64,000 bases of DNA. Origin: Phycicoccus endophyticus. Its GTDB lineage: Bacteria > Actinomycetota > Actinomycetes > Actinomycetales > Dermatophilaceae. Positions 8,340 to 18,759 of this stretch are shown in pieces. Both the position numbers and the translations under genes were made by a program. How positions within the stretch are numbered: the stretch's first letter is position 1; every line of letters begins with the position of its first letter. The notes beneath the pieces were generated by a model. It did no database searches, was not told where the DNA came from, and worked only from the letters and a program-made list of their open reading frames with translations. The stretch covers positions 248,001-312,000 of the forward strand of contig NZ_JAANCN010000001.1 of the NCBI RefSeq assembly GCF_011326735.1, read 5' to 3'.

Positions 8340-11036
8340 ATGGACACCGCTGAGATCCGCCGCCGCTGGCTCGACTTCTTCGGCCGCAACGGCCACACCG
8401 TGGTCCCGAGCGCCTCGCTGCTGCTCGACGACCCCAACCTGCTCTTCGTCAACGCAGGGATGGTCCCGTTCAAGCCCTACTTCCTCGGCCAGGAGAGCGC
8501 GCCCTACGCCCGGGCCACGAGCGTGCAGAAGTGCATCCGTACCCAGGACATCGAGGAGGTCGGCAAGACCTCGCGGCACGGCACGTTCTTCCAGATGAAC
8601 GGCAACTTCTCCTTCGGCGACTACTTCAAGGAGGGGGCCATCCGGCTCGCGTGGGAGCTCGTGACCACCCCGCAGGACCGCGGCGGCTTCGGGATCGACG
8701 GCGAGCGCCTCTGGGCCACGGTCTACGAGGACGACGACGAGGCCATCGAGCTGTGGACCGAGCTGACCGACATCCCCGCCGAGCGGATCGTCCGGCGCGG
8801 GAAGGCGGACAACTACTGGCACATGGGGGTGCCCGGCCCGGGCGGGCCGTGCTCGGAGATCTTCTACGACCGGGGGCCCGAGTACGGGCCCGACGGGGGG
8901 CCGGAGGTCGACGAGGACCGCTTCATGGAGTTCTGGAACCTCGTGTTCATGCAGTACGAGCTCTCGGCCGTGCGGGCCAAGGACGACTTCGACGTCAAGG
9001 GGGAGCTGCCCCGCAAGAACATCGACACGGGGATGGGCCTGGAGCGGATCGCCTCGATCCTCCAGGGAGTCGACACGATGTACGAGATCGACGAGGTCTA
9101 CCCCGTCCTCGAGCGGGCCGCGCAGATGACCGGCAAGCGCTACGGCGAGCACTCCGGGCACGCCGCGGGCTCCAGCCACCCCGACGACGTCCGGCTGCGC
9201 GTCGTCGCCGACCACGTGCGCTCCTCCCTGATGCTCCTCGGTGACGGCGTCACCCCGGGCAACGAGGGCCGTGGGTACGTCCTGCGCCGGATGCTGCGCC
9301 GGGCCGTCCGCTCGATGCGCCTGCTCGGCCACGACGACGCCTGCCTGCCGGACCTGCTCCCGGTCTCCCTCGAGCGGATGGAGCGCTCCTACCCCGAGCT
9401 GCGCACCGACTGGGAGCGCATCTCGCAGACCGCCTACGCGGAGGAGGACGCCTTCCGGCGCACGCTGTCCGCAGGCACGACGATCCTCGACACCGCCGTC
9501 GCCCGGACGCGGCAGTCGGGCGGGTCGGTGCTCTCCGGCGACGAGGCCTTCCAGCTCCACGACACCTACGGGTTCCCCATCGACCTCACCCTGGAGATGG
9601 CCGCCGAGCAGGGCCTGGAGGTCGACCGCGAGGGCTTCACCCGGCTGATGACCGAGCAGCGGCAGCGGGCCAAGGCCGACGCCCGGGCGAAGAAGACCGG
9701 GCACGGGGACACGAGCGTCTACCGCGCGCTCGCCGACGGTGTCGGCCAGCCGGTCGAGTTCACCGGCTACCACGAGGTCGTCTCCGAGGGGCGGGTGGCG
9801 GGCCTGCTGCGCGACGGCGCCCCCGTGGCCTCCGCGGTGGCCGGTGACGACGTCGAGGTCGTCCTGGACCGGACGCCGTTCTACGCCGAGGGCGGGGGCC
9901 AGCTCGCCGACGCCGGGCTCCTGCGCCTCGGCAGTGGTGCCCTCGTCGAGGTTCGTGACGTGCAGTCGCCGATCACCGGCCTCGTCGTCCACAAGGCCAC
10001 GGTCGTGCAGGGCGAGGTCGCCACCGGCGAGAGCGCGCTGGCGCAGGTCGACATCGAGCGTCGGCGCTCGATCTCGCGGGCCCACACGGCGACCCACATG
10101 GTCCACAAGGCCATCCGGGAGGCCCTCGGGGAGACCGCGACCCAGGCCGGCTCGGAGAACTCACCCGGGCGCTTCCGCTTCGACTTCCATGCGTCCTCGG
10201 CGCTTCCGCCGTCCGTGCTGCGCGACGTCGAGGCCCGGGTCAACGCCCTCCTGCTGGACGACCTCGCCGTGCGGGCCGACGTCATGACCCAGCAGGAGGC
10301 CCGCGAGGCCGGGGCGATGGCCCTGTTCGGCGAGAAGTACGGCGAGGCCGTGCGCGTCGTGTCGGTCGGGGAGTGGGCACGCGAGCTGTGCGGAGGCACC
10401 CACGCCGAGCACACGACCCAGCTCGGGCTGGTCACGCTGCTCGGCGAGTCCTCGATCGGCTCCGGGGTCCGACGCGTCGAGGCGCTCGTCGGCACCGACG
10501 CGTTCTCCTTCCTCGCCCGCGAGCGGGCCATCGTCGGCCAGCTCACCGAGCTGGTCAAGGGCCGCCCCGAGGAGCTGCCCGAGCGGGTGGGTGGGCTGCT
10601 GGCCCGCCTCAAGGACGCCGAGCGAGACCTGGAGCGGCTGCGTGCCGAGCGGCTGCGTGCCGAGGCCGGCTCGCTCACCTCGGCGGCGCGGGACGTCGGC
10701 GGGGTGACCTTCCTCGGCCACGACGCGGGTGAGACCGGCGCCGACGAGGTGCGTGCCATGGTCCTCGACCTGCGGGGTCGGCTCGGCGGTGAGCGGCCCA
10801 GCGTCGTCGCCGTCACCGGTGCCGCGAAGGGCCGCCCGGTCGTCGTCGTCGCGACCAACGAGCCGGCCCGCTCACGAGGCATCCGGGCGGGCGACCTCGT
10901 GCGGGCCGCCGCCCAGGCGCTCGGCGGCGGTGGCGGCGGCAAGGACGACATCGCCCAGGGCGGGGGCCAGGACCCCACCAAGGTGGGTGAGGCACTCGCC
11001 GCCGTCGAGTGGCGCGTCGGGGAGCTCGCCGGCTGA
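8340..11036 (+). CDS. alaS: Alanyl-tRNA synthetase
   Basis: Charges tRNA-Ala. The 898-residue protein has the class II catalytic domain at the N-terminus ([20 protein letters not shown], then NMGLE-type motif [12 protein letters not shown]), a tRNA-recognition domain, the editing domain with zinc-binding histidines in [10 protein letters not shown] (near 581) and CGGTHAEHT (near 684), a coiled-coil linker ([11 protein letters not shown]) and the C-Ala domain with the glycine-rich [15 protein letters not shown] loop. Length is typical. It is followed by ruvX with a TGATG stop-start overlap, starting the alaS-ruvX-mltG-aro run. Confidence 0.97.
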   Translation: MDTAEIRRRWLDFFGRNGHTVVPSASLLLDDPNLLFVNAGMVPFKPYFLGQESAPYARATSVQKCIRTQDIEEVGKTSRHGTFFQMNGNFSFGDYFKEGAIRLAWELVTTPQDRGGFGIDGERLWATVYEDDDEAIELWTELTDIPAERIVRRGKADNYWHMGVPGPGGPCSEIFYDRGPEYGPDGGPEVDEDRFMEFWNLVFMQYELSAVRAKDDFDVKGELPRKNIDTGMGLERIASILQGVDTMYEIDEVYPVLERAAQMTGKRYGEHSGHAAGSSHPDDVRLRVVADHVRSSLMLLGDGVTPGNEGRGYVLRRMLRRAVRSMRLLGHDDACLPDLLPVSLERMERSYPELRTDWERISQTAYAEEDAFRRTLSAGTTILDTAVARTRQSGGSVLSGDEAFQLHDTYGFPIDLTLEMAAEQGLEVDREGFTRLMTEQRQRAKADARAKKTGHGDTSVYRALADGVGQPVEFTGYHEVVSEGRVAGLLRDGAPVASAVAGDDVEVVLDRTPFYAEGGGQLADAGLLRLGSGALVEVRDVQSPITGLVVHKATVVQGEVATGESALAQVDIERRRSISRAHTATHMVHKAIREALGETATQAGSENSPGRFRFDFHASSALPPSVLRDVEARVNALLLDDLAVRADVMTQQEAREAGAMALFGEKYGEAVRVVSVGEWARELCGGTHAEHTTQLGLVTLLGESSIGSGVRRVEALVGTDAFSFLARERAIVGQLTELVKGRPEELPERVGGLLARLKDAERDLERLRAERLRAEAGSLTSAARDVGGVTFLGHDAGETGADEVRAMVLDLRGRLGGERPSVVAVTGAAKGRPVVVVATNEPARSRGIRAGDLVRAAAQALGGGGGGKDDIAQGGGQDPTKVGEALAAVEWRVGELAG

Positions 11037-11569
11037 TGGCGGCGCCCGAGCAGGCACCGGCCCGCGGCGTGCGCCTCGGCGTCGACGTCGGCTCGGTGCG
11101 CGTCGGGGTCGCCGTGAGCGACCCCGACGGCCTGCTCGCGACACCCGTCGAGACGGTCACGAGGACGAGCAGCGAGGTTGCGGCCCCCGGCGACGAGGAC
11201 GTGGAGCGGGTGGCCACCCTCGTCGCGGAGTACGGCGCGGCGGGGGTCGTCGTCGGGCTGCCGCGCTCGATGTCCGGTGACGAAGGGCCCGCTGCGCAGC
11301 GCGCCCGCACGTATGCTGGCGTGCTGGCGGCGCGTGTCGCCCCCGTCCAGGTCCGGCTCGTCGACGAGCGGCTGACGACGGTCGACGCGCACCGCTCGCT
11401 CCGCGACAGCGGGGTGGCCGGGAGGCGGCAGCGCGCCGTGGTCGACCAGGCCGCGGCCGTGCTCATCCTCCAGTCCGCGCTCGACGCCGAGCGGGCGACC
11501 GGCGCCCCGAGCGGGGAGCGGGTGCCAGGACGACGGCGCAAGCCACGGACGAAGGGCACGAGGACGTGA
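11036..11569 (+). CDS. ruvX: Holliday junction resolvase-like protein RuvX/YqgF
   Basis: A 177-residue RNase H-fold protein. [15 protein letters not shown] carries the first catalytic Asp (Asp17), VGLPRSMSG follows, DERLTT supplies the second acidic residue and [10 protein letters not shown] the last. The family is implicated in pre-16S rRNA 5' maturation and, by fold, in Holliday junction cleavage. ATG 11036 overlaps the alaS stop; a GTG 27 bases further upstream would give an unlikely MARRGARRL extension. The basic tail [13 protein letters not shown] is typical of actinobacterial members. Confidence 0.93.
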   Translation: MAAPEQAPARGVRLGVDVGSVRVGVAVSDPDGLLATPVETVTRTSSEVAAPGDEDVERVATLVAEYGAAGVVVGLPRSMSGDEGPAAQRARTYAGVLAARVAPVQVRLVDERLTTVDAHRSLRDSGVAGRRQRAVVDQAAAVLILQSALDAERATGAPSGERVPGRRRKPRTKGTRT

Positions 11570-12732
11570 GCCAGGACTTCACCGAGACGATCTTCGGTGA
11601 CGACACCGAGCCGCGCGCGCGGACCCGGCGCGAGATCCACGGTCGTCACGCCAAGCCGCCGCGCCGCGGGCGGCGGGCGCTCGCGGTGCTCGTCGCCGTC
11701 GCGCTCATCGGGGGGGCCGGCTACGCGGCGGTGCGCGTGCTCGGGCCGTCGGTCACCGGCCTCTTCGGCGGGACGGGCACGGAGGTCGACTTCCCCGGCC
11801 CGGGCGAGGGGGAGGTCGCGGTCCAGGTCGCCGAGGGCGACACCGGCGAGGACATCGCCACCACGCTGCGCGACGCCGGCGTGACGAGGACCCGCACGGC
11901 CTACCTCGAGGCCGCGGCCACCGACCCCCGCTCCGCGGCGAAGATCCAGCCCGGGACCTACACCCTCCTGAAGGGGATGCGCGGCCTGGACGCCTTCGCC
12001 GTGCTCGTCGACCCGGCCAACCGGGTCGCCGACCGGGTGACGCTGCGCGAGGGACTGTGGAAGGACGAGACCTTCGCCCGGCTCTCGGAGGGCACCGGGG
12101 TCAAGGTCGCCGCCTACGAGAAGGCCGCCCGCAACACCAAGGCGATCGGGCTGCCGTCGGCCGCCGGCGGGGACGTCGAGGGCTGGCTCTTCCCGTCGAC
12201 CTACGAGTTCGGCGAGAACACCTCGGCGACGGCTCAGCTGAAGAAGATGGTGTCCCTCACCGTGGCCACCCTCGAGGACGCCGGCGTGCCGCAGGACCAG
12301 TGGGAGCGCACGCTGACCATCGCCTCGATCGTCGAGGGCGAGGTGAGCGGCGACGCCGACCGCGCCAAGGTGGCCCGGGTCATCCTCAACAGGCTCGAGG
12401 GCGGGCCGCCGAGCTACGGGCTGCTGCAGATGGACTCGACCGTGCACTACGCCGCACAGCAGCGCGGCAAGGCGGGTACGAGCGACGAGCAGCGGGCGTC
12501 GGACAGCCCCTACAACACCTACAAGGTGGCGGGGCTGCCACCTGGCCCCATCGGGAACCCGGGCAAGGCCTCGATCGTCGCCGCGGCCAACCCCGAGCCG
12601 GGGGACTGGGTCTTCTTCGTCACCGTCGACCCCGGGACCGGTGAGACGAAGTTCGCCACCACCCAGGCCGAGCACGACCGCTACGTCCAGGAGTTCCAGC
12701 AGTGGTGCTCCGACCACGAGGGCCAGTGCTGA
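11566..12732 (+). CDS. mltG: Endolytic peptidoglycan transglycosylase MltG
   Basis: Cleaves nascent glycan strands at the outer face of the membrane and so terminates chain growth. The 388-residue protein has a basic cytoplasmic N-terminus, one membrane helix (about 42-62), a LysM-like region, and the YceG/MltG catalytic domain. The motif IASIVEGEV places the catalytic glutamate at about residue 257, and [11 protein letters not shown] and [17 protein letters not shown] are the other family signatures. GTG 11566 overlaps the ruvX stop. It also overlaps aroE, so it is part of the same transcript. Confidence 0.95.
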   Translation: MSQDFTETIFGDDTEPRARTRREIHGRHAKPPRRGRRALAVLVAVALIGGAGYAAVRVLGPSVTGLFGGTGTEVDFPGPGEGEVAVQVAEGDTGEDIATTLRDAGVTRTRTAYLEAAATDPRSAAKIQPGTYTLLKGMRGLDAFAVLVDPANRVADRVTLREGLWKDETFARLSEGTGVKVAAYEKAARNTKAIGLPSAAGGDVEGWLFPSTYEFGENTSATAQLKKMVSLTVATLEDAGVPQDQWERTLTIASIVEGEVSGDADRAKVARVILNRLEGGPPSYGLLQMDSTVHYAAQQRGKAGTSDEQRASDSPYNTYKVAGLPPGPIGNPGKASIVAAANPEPGDWVFFVTVDPGTGETKFATTQAEHDRYVQEFQQWCSDHEGQC

Positions 12733-13553
12733 GGGCCGCGGTCCTCGGCTCGCCCGTCACCCACTCCCTCTCCCCGGTGCTGCACCGGGCCGGGTACGCG
12801 GCGGCGGGACTCACCGGGTGGGAGTACGAGCGGTACGACGTCGACGTCGCCGCCCTCCCCGGCTTCGTCGCCGCCCTCGACCCCACGTGGCGCGGTCTGT
12901 CCCTGACGATGCCGCTCAAGGTGGCCGCCCTCGAGCTCGCCACCACGGTCTCCGAGGTCGCCCGGCGGGCCGGTGCCGCGAACACCCTGGTGCGCCGCGA
13001 GGACGGCGGCTGGGACGCGACGAACACCGACGTCGTCGGGGTGGTCGAGGCGCTGGCGCCCCGGCTGGCCGGCACCCCCGAGCGGGCGCTGGTCCTCGGC
13101 GCCGGGGCCACCGCCCGCTCGTGCGTGCTCGCCCTCGCCGAGCTCGGGGTGCGTACGCTGACCGTCCGGGCCCGCGACACCGGCCGGGCGGCGGACCTGC
13201 TCGCCTGGGCGCTCGACGCCGGCATCGGGCTGCGCAACGGGTCGGTGGCCGCCCTCGACCCTTGGGCCACCACGCGTGACGACGTCGTCGTCTCCACGGT
13301 GCCGCCCGACGGGGGCGCCGTGGTCGCCGCCACCGTGCCCCCGGAGCACCCGGGGGTGCTCCTCGACGTCGTCTACGCGAACTGGCCGACGCCCCTCGCC
13401 CGGGCGGCCGCTGCGGCGGGCATGACCGTCGTCCCCGGGCTCGACATGCTCGTGCACCAGGCGGCGGCGCAGTTCACCCTCGTCACCGGCACCGCGGCAC
13501 CGGTCGCGGCCATGGCCGCCGCCGGGCGCGAGGCCGCGGGGATGCTGGGGTGA
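12726..13553 (+). CDS. aroE: Shikimate dehydrogenase
   Basis: Reduces 3-dehydroshikimate to shikimate with NADPH. The 275-residue protein has the substrate loop SPVTHSLSPVLHRAG, the catalytic lysine in LTMPLK (Lys65), NTDVVG with the substrate-binding Asp, and the nucleotide-binding LVLGAGATARS. The C-terminal GLDMLVHQAAAQF is conserved. I chose GTG 12726, which overlaps the mltG stop by seven bases; a GTG at 12702 would lie deeper inside mltG. Confidence 0.94.
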   Translation: MLRAAVLGSPVTHSLSPVLHRAGYAAAGLTGWEYERYDVDVAALPGFVAALDPTWRGLSLTMPLKVAALELATTVSEVARRAGAANTLVRREDGGWDATNTDVVGVVEALAPRLAGTPERALVLGAGATARSCVLALAELGVRTLTVRARDTGRAADLLAWALDAGIGLRNGSVAALDPWATTRDDVVVSTVPPDGGAVVAATVPPEHPGVLLDVVYANWPTPLARAAAAAGMTVVPGLDMLVHQAAAQFTLVTGTAAPVAAMAAAGREAAGMLG

Positions 13554-14233
13554 GCCCCTGGTGGGCCACCGGGCTGGCCGCCGTGGTGCTCGGGGTCCTC
13601 GGCCACCGGACCGGGCGGCAGCTCGCGACCGGCGGCTACCGCATCCCCGAGGACGAGGCCGCGGGGCCGACAGGTGCCTCGTGGTGGCCAGGCCCCGGTG
13701 CGGCACTCCTCGCCGGTCTGGCCACGGCGGTCGTGCCGGATGCCGCGGGCTGGGCTGCGCTGCCGCCGTTCCTCCTGTTCGCGTGGCTGACCGTCGGCCT
13801 CGTCTGGGTCGACCTCGACGTCCACCGGCTGCCCGTCGGCCTCGTCGTGCCGGGCGGCGTGGCCATCGCGGTGCTCCTCGCGCTGGCCGCCCTCGCCGGC
13901 GGGGACCGACGGTGGCTCGCCGTCCTCGTCGGGGCGGCGCTCATGGGCACCGTGTACCTGGTCCTCTTCCTCCTGCCGGGCGGTGGCCTCGGCGGCGGCG
14001 ACCTGCGTCTCGCCCCCCTCATCGGTGGGCTCCTCGGCTCGCTCGGCCTGGTCCCCGTCGTCGTCGGCATGCTCGCGGGGTTCGTCCTCGGCGGCCTCCT
14101 CGCCGCCGGGCTCCTACTGGCCCGCCGTGTCGGGGTGGGCTCCTCCATCGCCTACGGTCCGGCGATGTGCGCCGGGGCGTGGGTGGCGGTCGGTCTCTCG
14201 AGCCGGATCGTGACCGGCGTCGTCGTCGCCTGA
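13550..14233 (+). CDS. Prepilin peptidase-type (A24) membrane protease
   Basis: A 227-residue integral membrane protein with about six to seven helices. The two aspartates of type 4 prepilin-like peptidases are present: VWVDLDVHRLPVG and GGGDLRLAPLIGG, matching the usual D-x-D and GxGD motifs. It lacks the cytoplasmic zinc domain of classical PilD, as many actinobacterial TadV/CpaA-like members do. It overlaps aroE (GTGA) and precedes aroC. No pilus genes are in the window, so its substrate is probably encoded elsewhere. Confidence 0.85.
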   Translation: MSPWWATGLAAVVLGVLGHRTGRQLATGGYRIPEDEAAGPTGASWWPGPGAALLAGLATAVVPDAAGWAALPPFLLFAWLTVGLVWVDLDVHRLPVGLVVPGGVAIAVLLALAALAGGDRRWLAVLVGAALMGTVYLVLFLLPGGGLGGGDLRLAPLIGGLLGSLGLVPVVVGMLAGFVLGGLLAAGLLLARRVGVGSSIAYGPAMCAGAWVAVGLSSRIVTGVVVA

Positions 14234-14244
14234 GCCGCCCGTGA

Positions 14245-14250
14245 CAGGAT
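14245..14250 (+). promoter_or_regulatory. Possible -10 box of aroC, leaderless
   Basis: CAGGAT sits seven bases before ATG 14258. The first base departs from TANNNT. It could give aroC-aroK-aroB a promoter of their own inside the operon. Confidence 0.35.
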
Positions 14251-14257
14251 TGGCGCC

Positions 14258-15487
14258 ATGCTGCGCTGGCTGACCGCGGGGGAGTCGCACGGACCCGCCC
14301 TCCTCGCGACGATCGAGGGCCTGCCCGCGGGCGTCGGGGTGACGACGGGCGACATCGCGGGGGCGCTCGCCCGGCGTCGCCTCGGCTACGGGCGCGGCGC
14401 CCGGCAGAAGTTCGAGCAGGACGAGGTCGAGCTGCTCGGCGGCGTGCGCCTGGGGCTGACCCTCGGTTCCCCGGTCGCCATCCGCATCGGCAACACCGAG
14501 TGGCCCAAGTGGCGAACGGTCATGAGCCCCGACCCCGTCGCGCCCGCCGACTACGCGGCCGCCGACGACGTGAACGCCGAGAAGGAGGTCGCGCGCAACC
14601 GTCCGCTGACCCGCCCGCGCCCCGGGCACGCCGACCTCGTCGGGATGCAGAAGTACGGCTTCGACGACGCCCGCCCCGTGCTCGAACGCGCCTCCGCGCG
14701 CGAGACCGCCGCCCGGGTGGCGCTCGGTGCGGTGGCCGCCGCGTTCCTCGAGCAGGCCTACGGCATCCGGCTCGTCTCGCACACCGTGGCCATCGGCCGC
14801 GCCGGGGTCGGCGACGACGCACCGCTGCCCGGGCCCGAGGACGTCGAGGCGCTCGACGCCGACCCCGTGCGCGCCTTCGACCCGGAGGGTTCGGCGGCGA
14901 TGGTGGCCGAGGTCGACGCCGCGCGGTCCGACGGCGACACCCTCGGCGGGGTCGTGGAGGTCGTCGCCGTCGGCGTGCCGCCCGGCCTCGGGTCGCACGT
15001 GCACTGGGACCGCCGGCTCGACTCGCGCCTCGCCGCGGCGCTCATGGGCATCCAGGCCATCAAGGGGGTCGAGGTGGGCGACGGTTTCCGCACCGCGGCC
15101 CGCCGCGGGTCGCAGGCCCACGACGAGATGGACCGGGGCGAGGACGGGGTGATCCGGCGGCGTACCGGCCGGGCGGGCGGCACCGAGGGCGGGATGTCGG
15201 TCGGCGGCGTGCTGCGGGTGCGCGCGGCGATGAAGCCGATCTCGACCGTGCCCCGGGCGCTCGCCACCGTCGACACCGCCTCGGACGAGTCGGCCACCGC
15301 CATCCACCAGCGCTCGGACGTGTGCGCGGTGCCGGCGGCCGGGGTGGTCGCCGAGGCCATGGTCGCACTCGTCCTCGCCGAGGCCTGCCTCGAGAAGTTC
15401 GGGGGCGACTCGGTCGCCGAGACCGCCCGCAACCATCGTGCCTACCTCGACGCCGTGCCGCCCTCGATGCGCACGTGGGACGCCTGA
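14258..15487 (+). CDS. aroC: Chorismate synthase
   Basis: Converts EPSP to chorismate using reduced FMN. The 409-residue protein has all family landmarks: [10 protein letters not shown] near the start with the first catalytic His, [40 protein letters not shown] and a late [11 protein letters not shown] plus [13 protein letters not shown]. Length and ends are normal. It is followed by aroK with a TGATG overlap. Confidence 0.97.
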   Translation: MLRWLTAGESHGPALLATIEGLPAGVGVTTGDIAGALARRRLGYGRGARQKFEQDEVELLGGVRLGLTLGSPVAIRIGNTEWPKWRTVMSPDPVAPADYAAADDVNAEKEVARNRPLTRPRPGHADLVGMQKYGFDDARPVLERASARETAARVALGAVAAAFLEQAYGIRLVSHTVAIGRAGVGDDAPLPGPEDVEALDADPVRAFDPEGSAAMVAEVDAARSDGDTLGGVVEVVAVGVPPGLGSHVHWDRRLDSRLAAALMGIQAIKGVEVGDGFRTAARRGSQAHDEMDRGEDGVIRRRTGRAGGTEGGMSVGGVLRVRAAMKPISTVPRALATVDTASDESATAIHQRSDVCAVPAAGVVAEAMVALVLAEACLEKFGGDSVAETARNHRAYLDAVPPSMRTWDA

Positions 15488-15993
15488 TGCCGCGCGTCGT
15501 GCTCGTCGGGCCGCCCGGGTCGGGCAAGACGAGCACCGGGCAGGCCCTCGCGGCGCTGCTCGGCGTCGGCTTCCACGACACCGACGCCGCGGTGGAGGCG
15601 GCGCAGGGTCGGTCGGTCAGCGACATCTTCGTCGTCGACGGCGAGCCGGCCTTCCGCGAGCTGGAGCGGGCCGAGGTCGCGCGGGCGCTCGCCGAGGAGG
15701 ACGGGGTGCTCGCGCTCGGCGGAGGTGCGCCGGTCGACCCCGGCACCGAGGCGGCCCTTCGCGGACACACCGTGGTCTTCCTCGACGTCGGCATCGCCGA
15801 CGCCGCCAAGCGGGTCGGCTTCGACCGTTCCCGGCCCCTGCTGTCGGTCAACCCGCGCGCCTCGTGGGTACGACTGATGGACGAGCGTCGCGCGGTGTAC
15901 GAGCGGGTGTCCACGCACGTCGTCGACACCGCCGGGCGTTCGGTCGACGAGGTTGCCTCAGAAATCGCCGCCCTGGTCGGGGGCCGGGCGTGA
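15487..15993 (+). CDS. aroK: Shikimate kinase
   Basis: Phosphorylates shikimate with ATP. The 168-residue protein has P-loop GPPGSGKTSTG (about 8-18), FHDTDAAVE with the Mg/shikimate Asp, FRELE with the shikimate-binding Arg, and LGGGAPV. The lid FDRSRPLL follows. It is one continuous transcript unit with aroC before and aroB after, overlapping both. Confidence 0.95.
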   Translation: MPRVVLVGPPGSGKTSTGQALAALLGVGFHDTDAAVEAAQGRSVSDIFVVDGEPAFRELERAEVARALAEEDGVLALGGGAPVDPGTEAALRGHTVVFLDVGIADAAKRVGFDRSRPLLSVNPRASWVRLMDERRAVYERVSTHVVDTAGRSVDEVASEIAALVGGRA

Positions 15994-17063
15994 GCGAGTC
16001 GGTCGTCGTCCCGGTGGGTGACCTGCACGACGTCGTCGTCGGCCGGGGTGTGCTCGAGCGGGTCACGGCGATGGTGCCCGCCGGGGCTCGCCAGGTCCTC
16101 CTTGTGCGGCCCGAGAAGCTCGAGCGCTACTCCTCCTCGGTGGCCGCCGCCTTGGCCGAGGCGGGCTACCTCGTCCACGACGCCCCCGTGCCGGACGCCG
16201 AGGCTGCCAAGACCGCGCAGGTCGCGTCCGGGCTGTGGTCGCTCCTCGGCCGGCACGCCTTCACCCGCACGGACGTCGTCGTCGCGGTCGGCGGTGGCAC
16301 GGTCACGGACCTCGCCGGGTTCGTCGCGGCCACCTGGCTGCGCGGGGTGCCCGTCGTCCAGGTGCCGACGACCCTGCTCGCGATGGTCGACGCCGCGGTG
16401 GGGGGCAAGACGGGCATCAACATCCCGGAGGGCAAGAACCTCGTCGGGGCCTTCCACATCCCCGCCGGGGTCGTCTGCGACCTCGACGTGCTCGAGACCC
16501 TGCCCCGGGTCGACCTCGTCGCCGGGCTCGCCGAGGTCGTCAAGGGCGGGTTCATCGCCGACCCGGGCATCCTCGAGCTCGTCGAGGCCGACCCCGACGC
16601 CGCCACCGACTGGGCCTCGCCCGTGCTCGCCGAGCTCGTCGAGCGTAAGGTCCGGGTCAAGGCCGAGGTCGTCGCGGCGGACCTGCGAGAGGCCTTCGGC
16701 CGGGAGGTCCTCAACTACGGGCACACCCTCGGCCACGCCGTCGAGCAGGTGTCCGGGTACCGCCGGCGGCACGGCGAGGCGGTGGCCGTGGGGATGGTCT
16801 TCGCGGCCGAGCTCGGCCACCGGGCGGGCGGGGTCGACGACGCGCTGCTCACCCGTCACCGTGCGGTGCTCGAGGCCGTCGGCCTGCCGACGACCTACGA
16901 CGAGGTGCCGTTCGGCCGGCTGCTCCCCGTCATGGCGCGCGACAAGAAGTCGCGCGGCGCGACGCTGCGGTTCGTCGTCCTCGACGGGCTGGCGCATCCG
17001 GTCCGGCTCGAGGGGCCCGACGAGGCGGTCCTGCGTGCCGCCTATGCCGCCCTCGCCCCCTGA
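15990..17063 (+). CDS. aroB: 3-dehydroquinate synthase
   Basis: Second step of the shikimate pathway, NAD- and metal-dependent. The 357-residue protein has AVGGGTVTDLAGF (NAD binding), VPTTLLAMVDAAVGGKTGIN, the metal ligand glutamate in LAEVVKGGFI, NYGHTLGHAVE and RRHGEAVAVGM with further metal-ligand histidines. GTG 15990 overlaps the aroK stop by four bases. In many actinobacteria aroQ and a peptidase lie between aroB and efp; here neither is present. Confidence 0.96.
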   Translation: MSESVVVPVGDLHDVVVGRGVLERVTAMVPAGARQVLLVRPEKLERYSSSVAAALAEAGYLVHDAPVPDAEAAKTAQVASGLWSLLGRHAFTRTDVVVAVGGGTVTDLAGFVAATWLRGVPVVQVPTTLLAMVDAAVGGKTGINIPEGKNLVGAFHIPAGVVCDLDVLETLPRVDLVAGLAEVVKGGFIADPGILELVEADPDAATDWASPVLAELVERKVRVKAEVVAADLREAFGREVLNYGHTLGHAVEQVSGYRRRHGEAVAVGMVFAAELGHRAGGVDDALLTRHRAVLEAVGLPTTYDEVPFGRLLPVMARDKKSRGATLRFVVLDGLAHPVRLEGPDEAVLRAAYAALAP

Positions 17064-17154
17064 CCGCCCGCCGGCCGTGGGAGCGGTGACCATCGATCGG
17101 GGCAAGGGCCGCGCGTAGCGGACGCGGCCGTCCGGGCGGTGGCCGGCGGGGCGG

Positions 17155-17160
17155 TACGAT
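17155..17160 (+). promoter_or_regulatory. Probable -10 box of efp
   Basis: TACGAT lies 86 bases before the efp GTG in the 183-base gap after aroB, giving efp-nusB its own promoter. The leader contains AGGAGAGAG at 17227-17235 as a possible ribosome binding site. Confidence 0.45.
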
Positions 17161-17246
17161 GGCGCTCGATCCCCGACCTTTCGCAGGGGTGACGCGCGCC
17201 CGTGCGGCGGCGCGGCCCCACCGACCAGGAGAGAGACCCGAGCGCA

Positions 17247-17807
17247 GTGGCATCGACCAACGACCTCAAGAACGGCATCGTGCTCAACCTCGAGGGCCAG
17301 TTGTGGTCCGTCGTGGAGTTCCAGCACGTCAAGCCCGGCAAGGGTCCGGCCTTCGTGCGGACCAAGCTGAAGAACGTCCTGTCCGGGAAGGTCGTCGACA
17401 AGACCTTCAACGCCGGCGTCAAGGTCGAGACGGCCAACGTCGACAAGCGCACGATGCAGTACCTGTACAACGACGGCACCGACTTCATCTTCATGGACCC
17501 CGACACCTACGACCAGCTGCCGGTGAGCCCGGAGGTCGTCGGCGACGCGGCGAAGTTCATGATGGAGAACCAGGACGCCGTCGTCGCGCGGCACGAGGGG
17601 AACGTGCTCTACATCGAGCTGCCGGCGTCCGTCGTCCTCGAGATCGCCTACACCGAGCCCGGCCTGCAGGGCGACCGTTCGAGCGGCGGCACCAAGCCCG
17701 CGACGCTCGAGACCGGCGCCGAGATCCAGGTCCCGCTCTTCCTCGAGCAGGGCACGAAGATCAAGGTCGACACCCGCGACGGCTCCTACCTCGGCCGGGT
17801 CAGCTGA
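17247..17807 (+). CDS. efp: Translation elongation factor P
   Basis: Rescues ribosomes stalled at polyproline. The 186-residue protein has the three OB-type domains. The tip loop reads KPGKGPAF, with the palindromic PGKGP at 30-34 and Lys32 at the position modified in other bacteria. This loop defines the actinobacterial subfamily that works without modification. No epmA/epmB-like genes are nearby. The start is GTG 17247 ([10 protein letters not shown]); an upstream GTG at 17202 would add a non-conserved basic leader. nusB begins three bases after the stop. Confidence 0.96.
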   Translation: MASTNDLKNGIVLNLEGQLWSVVEFQHVKPGKGPAFVRTKLKNVLSGKVVDKTFNAGVKVETANVDKRTMQYLYNDGTDFIFMDPDTYDQLPVSPEVVGDAAKFMMENQDAVVARHEGNVLYIELPASVVLEIAYTEPGLQGDRSSGGTKPATLETGAEIQVPLFLEQGTKIKVDTRDGSYLGRVS

Positions 17808-17810
17808 CCC

Positions 17811-18224
17811 GTGGCCGCTCGTACCAAGGCCCGCAAGCGCGCCCTCGACCTGCTGTTCGAGGCGGAGCAGCGGGGCGTCGACGCCGCGGAGCTGCTGCGT
17901 GAGCGGCTGGCGGCGCCGGTCACCGAGCACCCACTGCCCGAGCTGACGGCCGACCTGGTCTCGGGGGTCGCCGAGCGCCGTGGACAGCTCGACGAGCTCA
18001 TCACGACGTACTCGCAGGGCTGGACGCTGGAGCGGATGCCGGCGGTCGACCGCGCGATCCTGCGGCTCGGCGCCTGGGAGGTCCTGTTCTCCGGCGACGT
18101 GCCCGAGGGGGTCGCGATCAGCGAGTGGGTCTCTCTCGCCACCGAGCTGAGCACCGACGACAGCCCCCGCTTCGTCAACGGGCTGCTCGCCCGTCTCGCC
18201 GAGGTCAAGCCGACCCTTGCCTGA
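17811..18224 (+). CDS. nusB: Transcription antitermination factor NusB
   Basis: Part of the Nus complex that acts in rRNA transcription. The 137-residue all-helical protein starts MAARTKARKRALDLLFEAEQ, the basic boxA-RNA-binding N-terminus, and ends with SPRFVNGLLARLAE, both diagnostic. GTG 17811 follows the efp stop closely, a conserved efp-nusB arrangement. Confidence 0.95.
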   Translation: MAARTKARKRALDLLFEAEQRGVDAAELLRERLAAPVTEHPLPELTADLVSGVAERRGQLDELITTYSQGWTLERMPAVDRAILRLGAWEVLFSGDVPEGVAISEWVSLATELSTDDSPRFVNGLLARLAEVKPTLA

Positions 18225-18759
18225 CGGGCTGTCCGCCGTCCGGGTCGCCACGGCGGCCGACCTGCCCGCGTTCGCGCCGATCGAGGACGCCGGCGACGAG
18301 CAGTTCGCCCGGCTGTTCGGCGGCGTCGACTGGCCGGCCGCGACGCCGGGGGAGGACCGTGCCCGCGAGCCGGGCTTCCTCCTCACCGCGACGGAGGCGG
18401 GCCGGGTCGTCGGGTTCGCCCACGTCGTCCAGCTCGGTGGGCACTGGCACCTCGAGCAGCTCGCCGTCGACCCGCCGTGGCAGCGGCGCGGGCACGGCGG
18501 GCGGCTGCTCGCGGCGACGCACGCCGAGGTGGCCACTCGCGGCGGGGCGGAGGTCACGCTCGTCACCTACGCCGACGTGCCGTGGAACGGCCCGTGGTAC
18601 GCGCGCCACGGCTACGCCGAGGTCGACCCGCCCGCACGACTCGCCCCGGTGCTCGCCGCGGAGGACCTCCTCGGCCTCGCCCAGCACGGCCGCCGCGTCG
18701 CGATGCGGCGCGACGTCGGAGCGGCCGGCGTCAGTCCTCGAGCCGGAAGCCGAGCTTGA
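18217..18759 (+). CDS. GNAT-family N-acetyltransferase
   Basis: A 180-residue protein with a full GNAT fold. LEQLAVDPPWQRRGHGGRLL is the acetyl-CoA binding motif A (Q/R-x-x-G-x-G), and GPWYARHGYAEVD is motif B. The substrate is unknown. The TTG start at 18217 lies inside the nusB end (8-base overlap), implying translational coupling to nusB. Its last ten codons overlap the 3' end of the convergent dodecin gene by 29 bases, so the C-terminal tail is probably dispensable. Confidence 0.8.
   Translation: MPDGLSAVRVATAADLPAFAPIEDAGDEQFARLFGGVDWPAATPGEDRAREPGFLLTATEAGRVVGFAHVVQLGGHWHLEQLAVDPPWQRRGHGGRLLAATHAEVATRGGAEVTLVTYADVPWNGPWYARHGYAEVDPPARLAPVLAAEDLLGLAQHGRRVAMRRDVGAAGVSPRAGSRA

Noticed and set aside
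10635-10664. Tandem 15-base repeat in alaS
   Set aside because: It encodes LRAERLRAE in the coiled-coil linker and is explained by protein composition.
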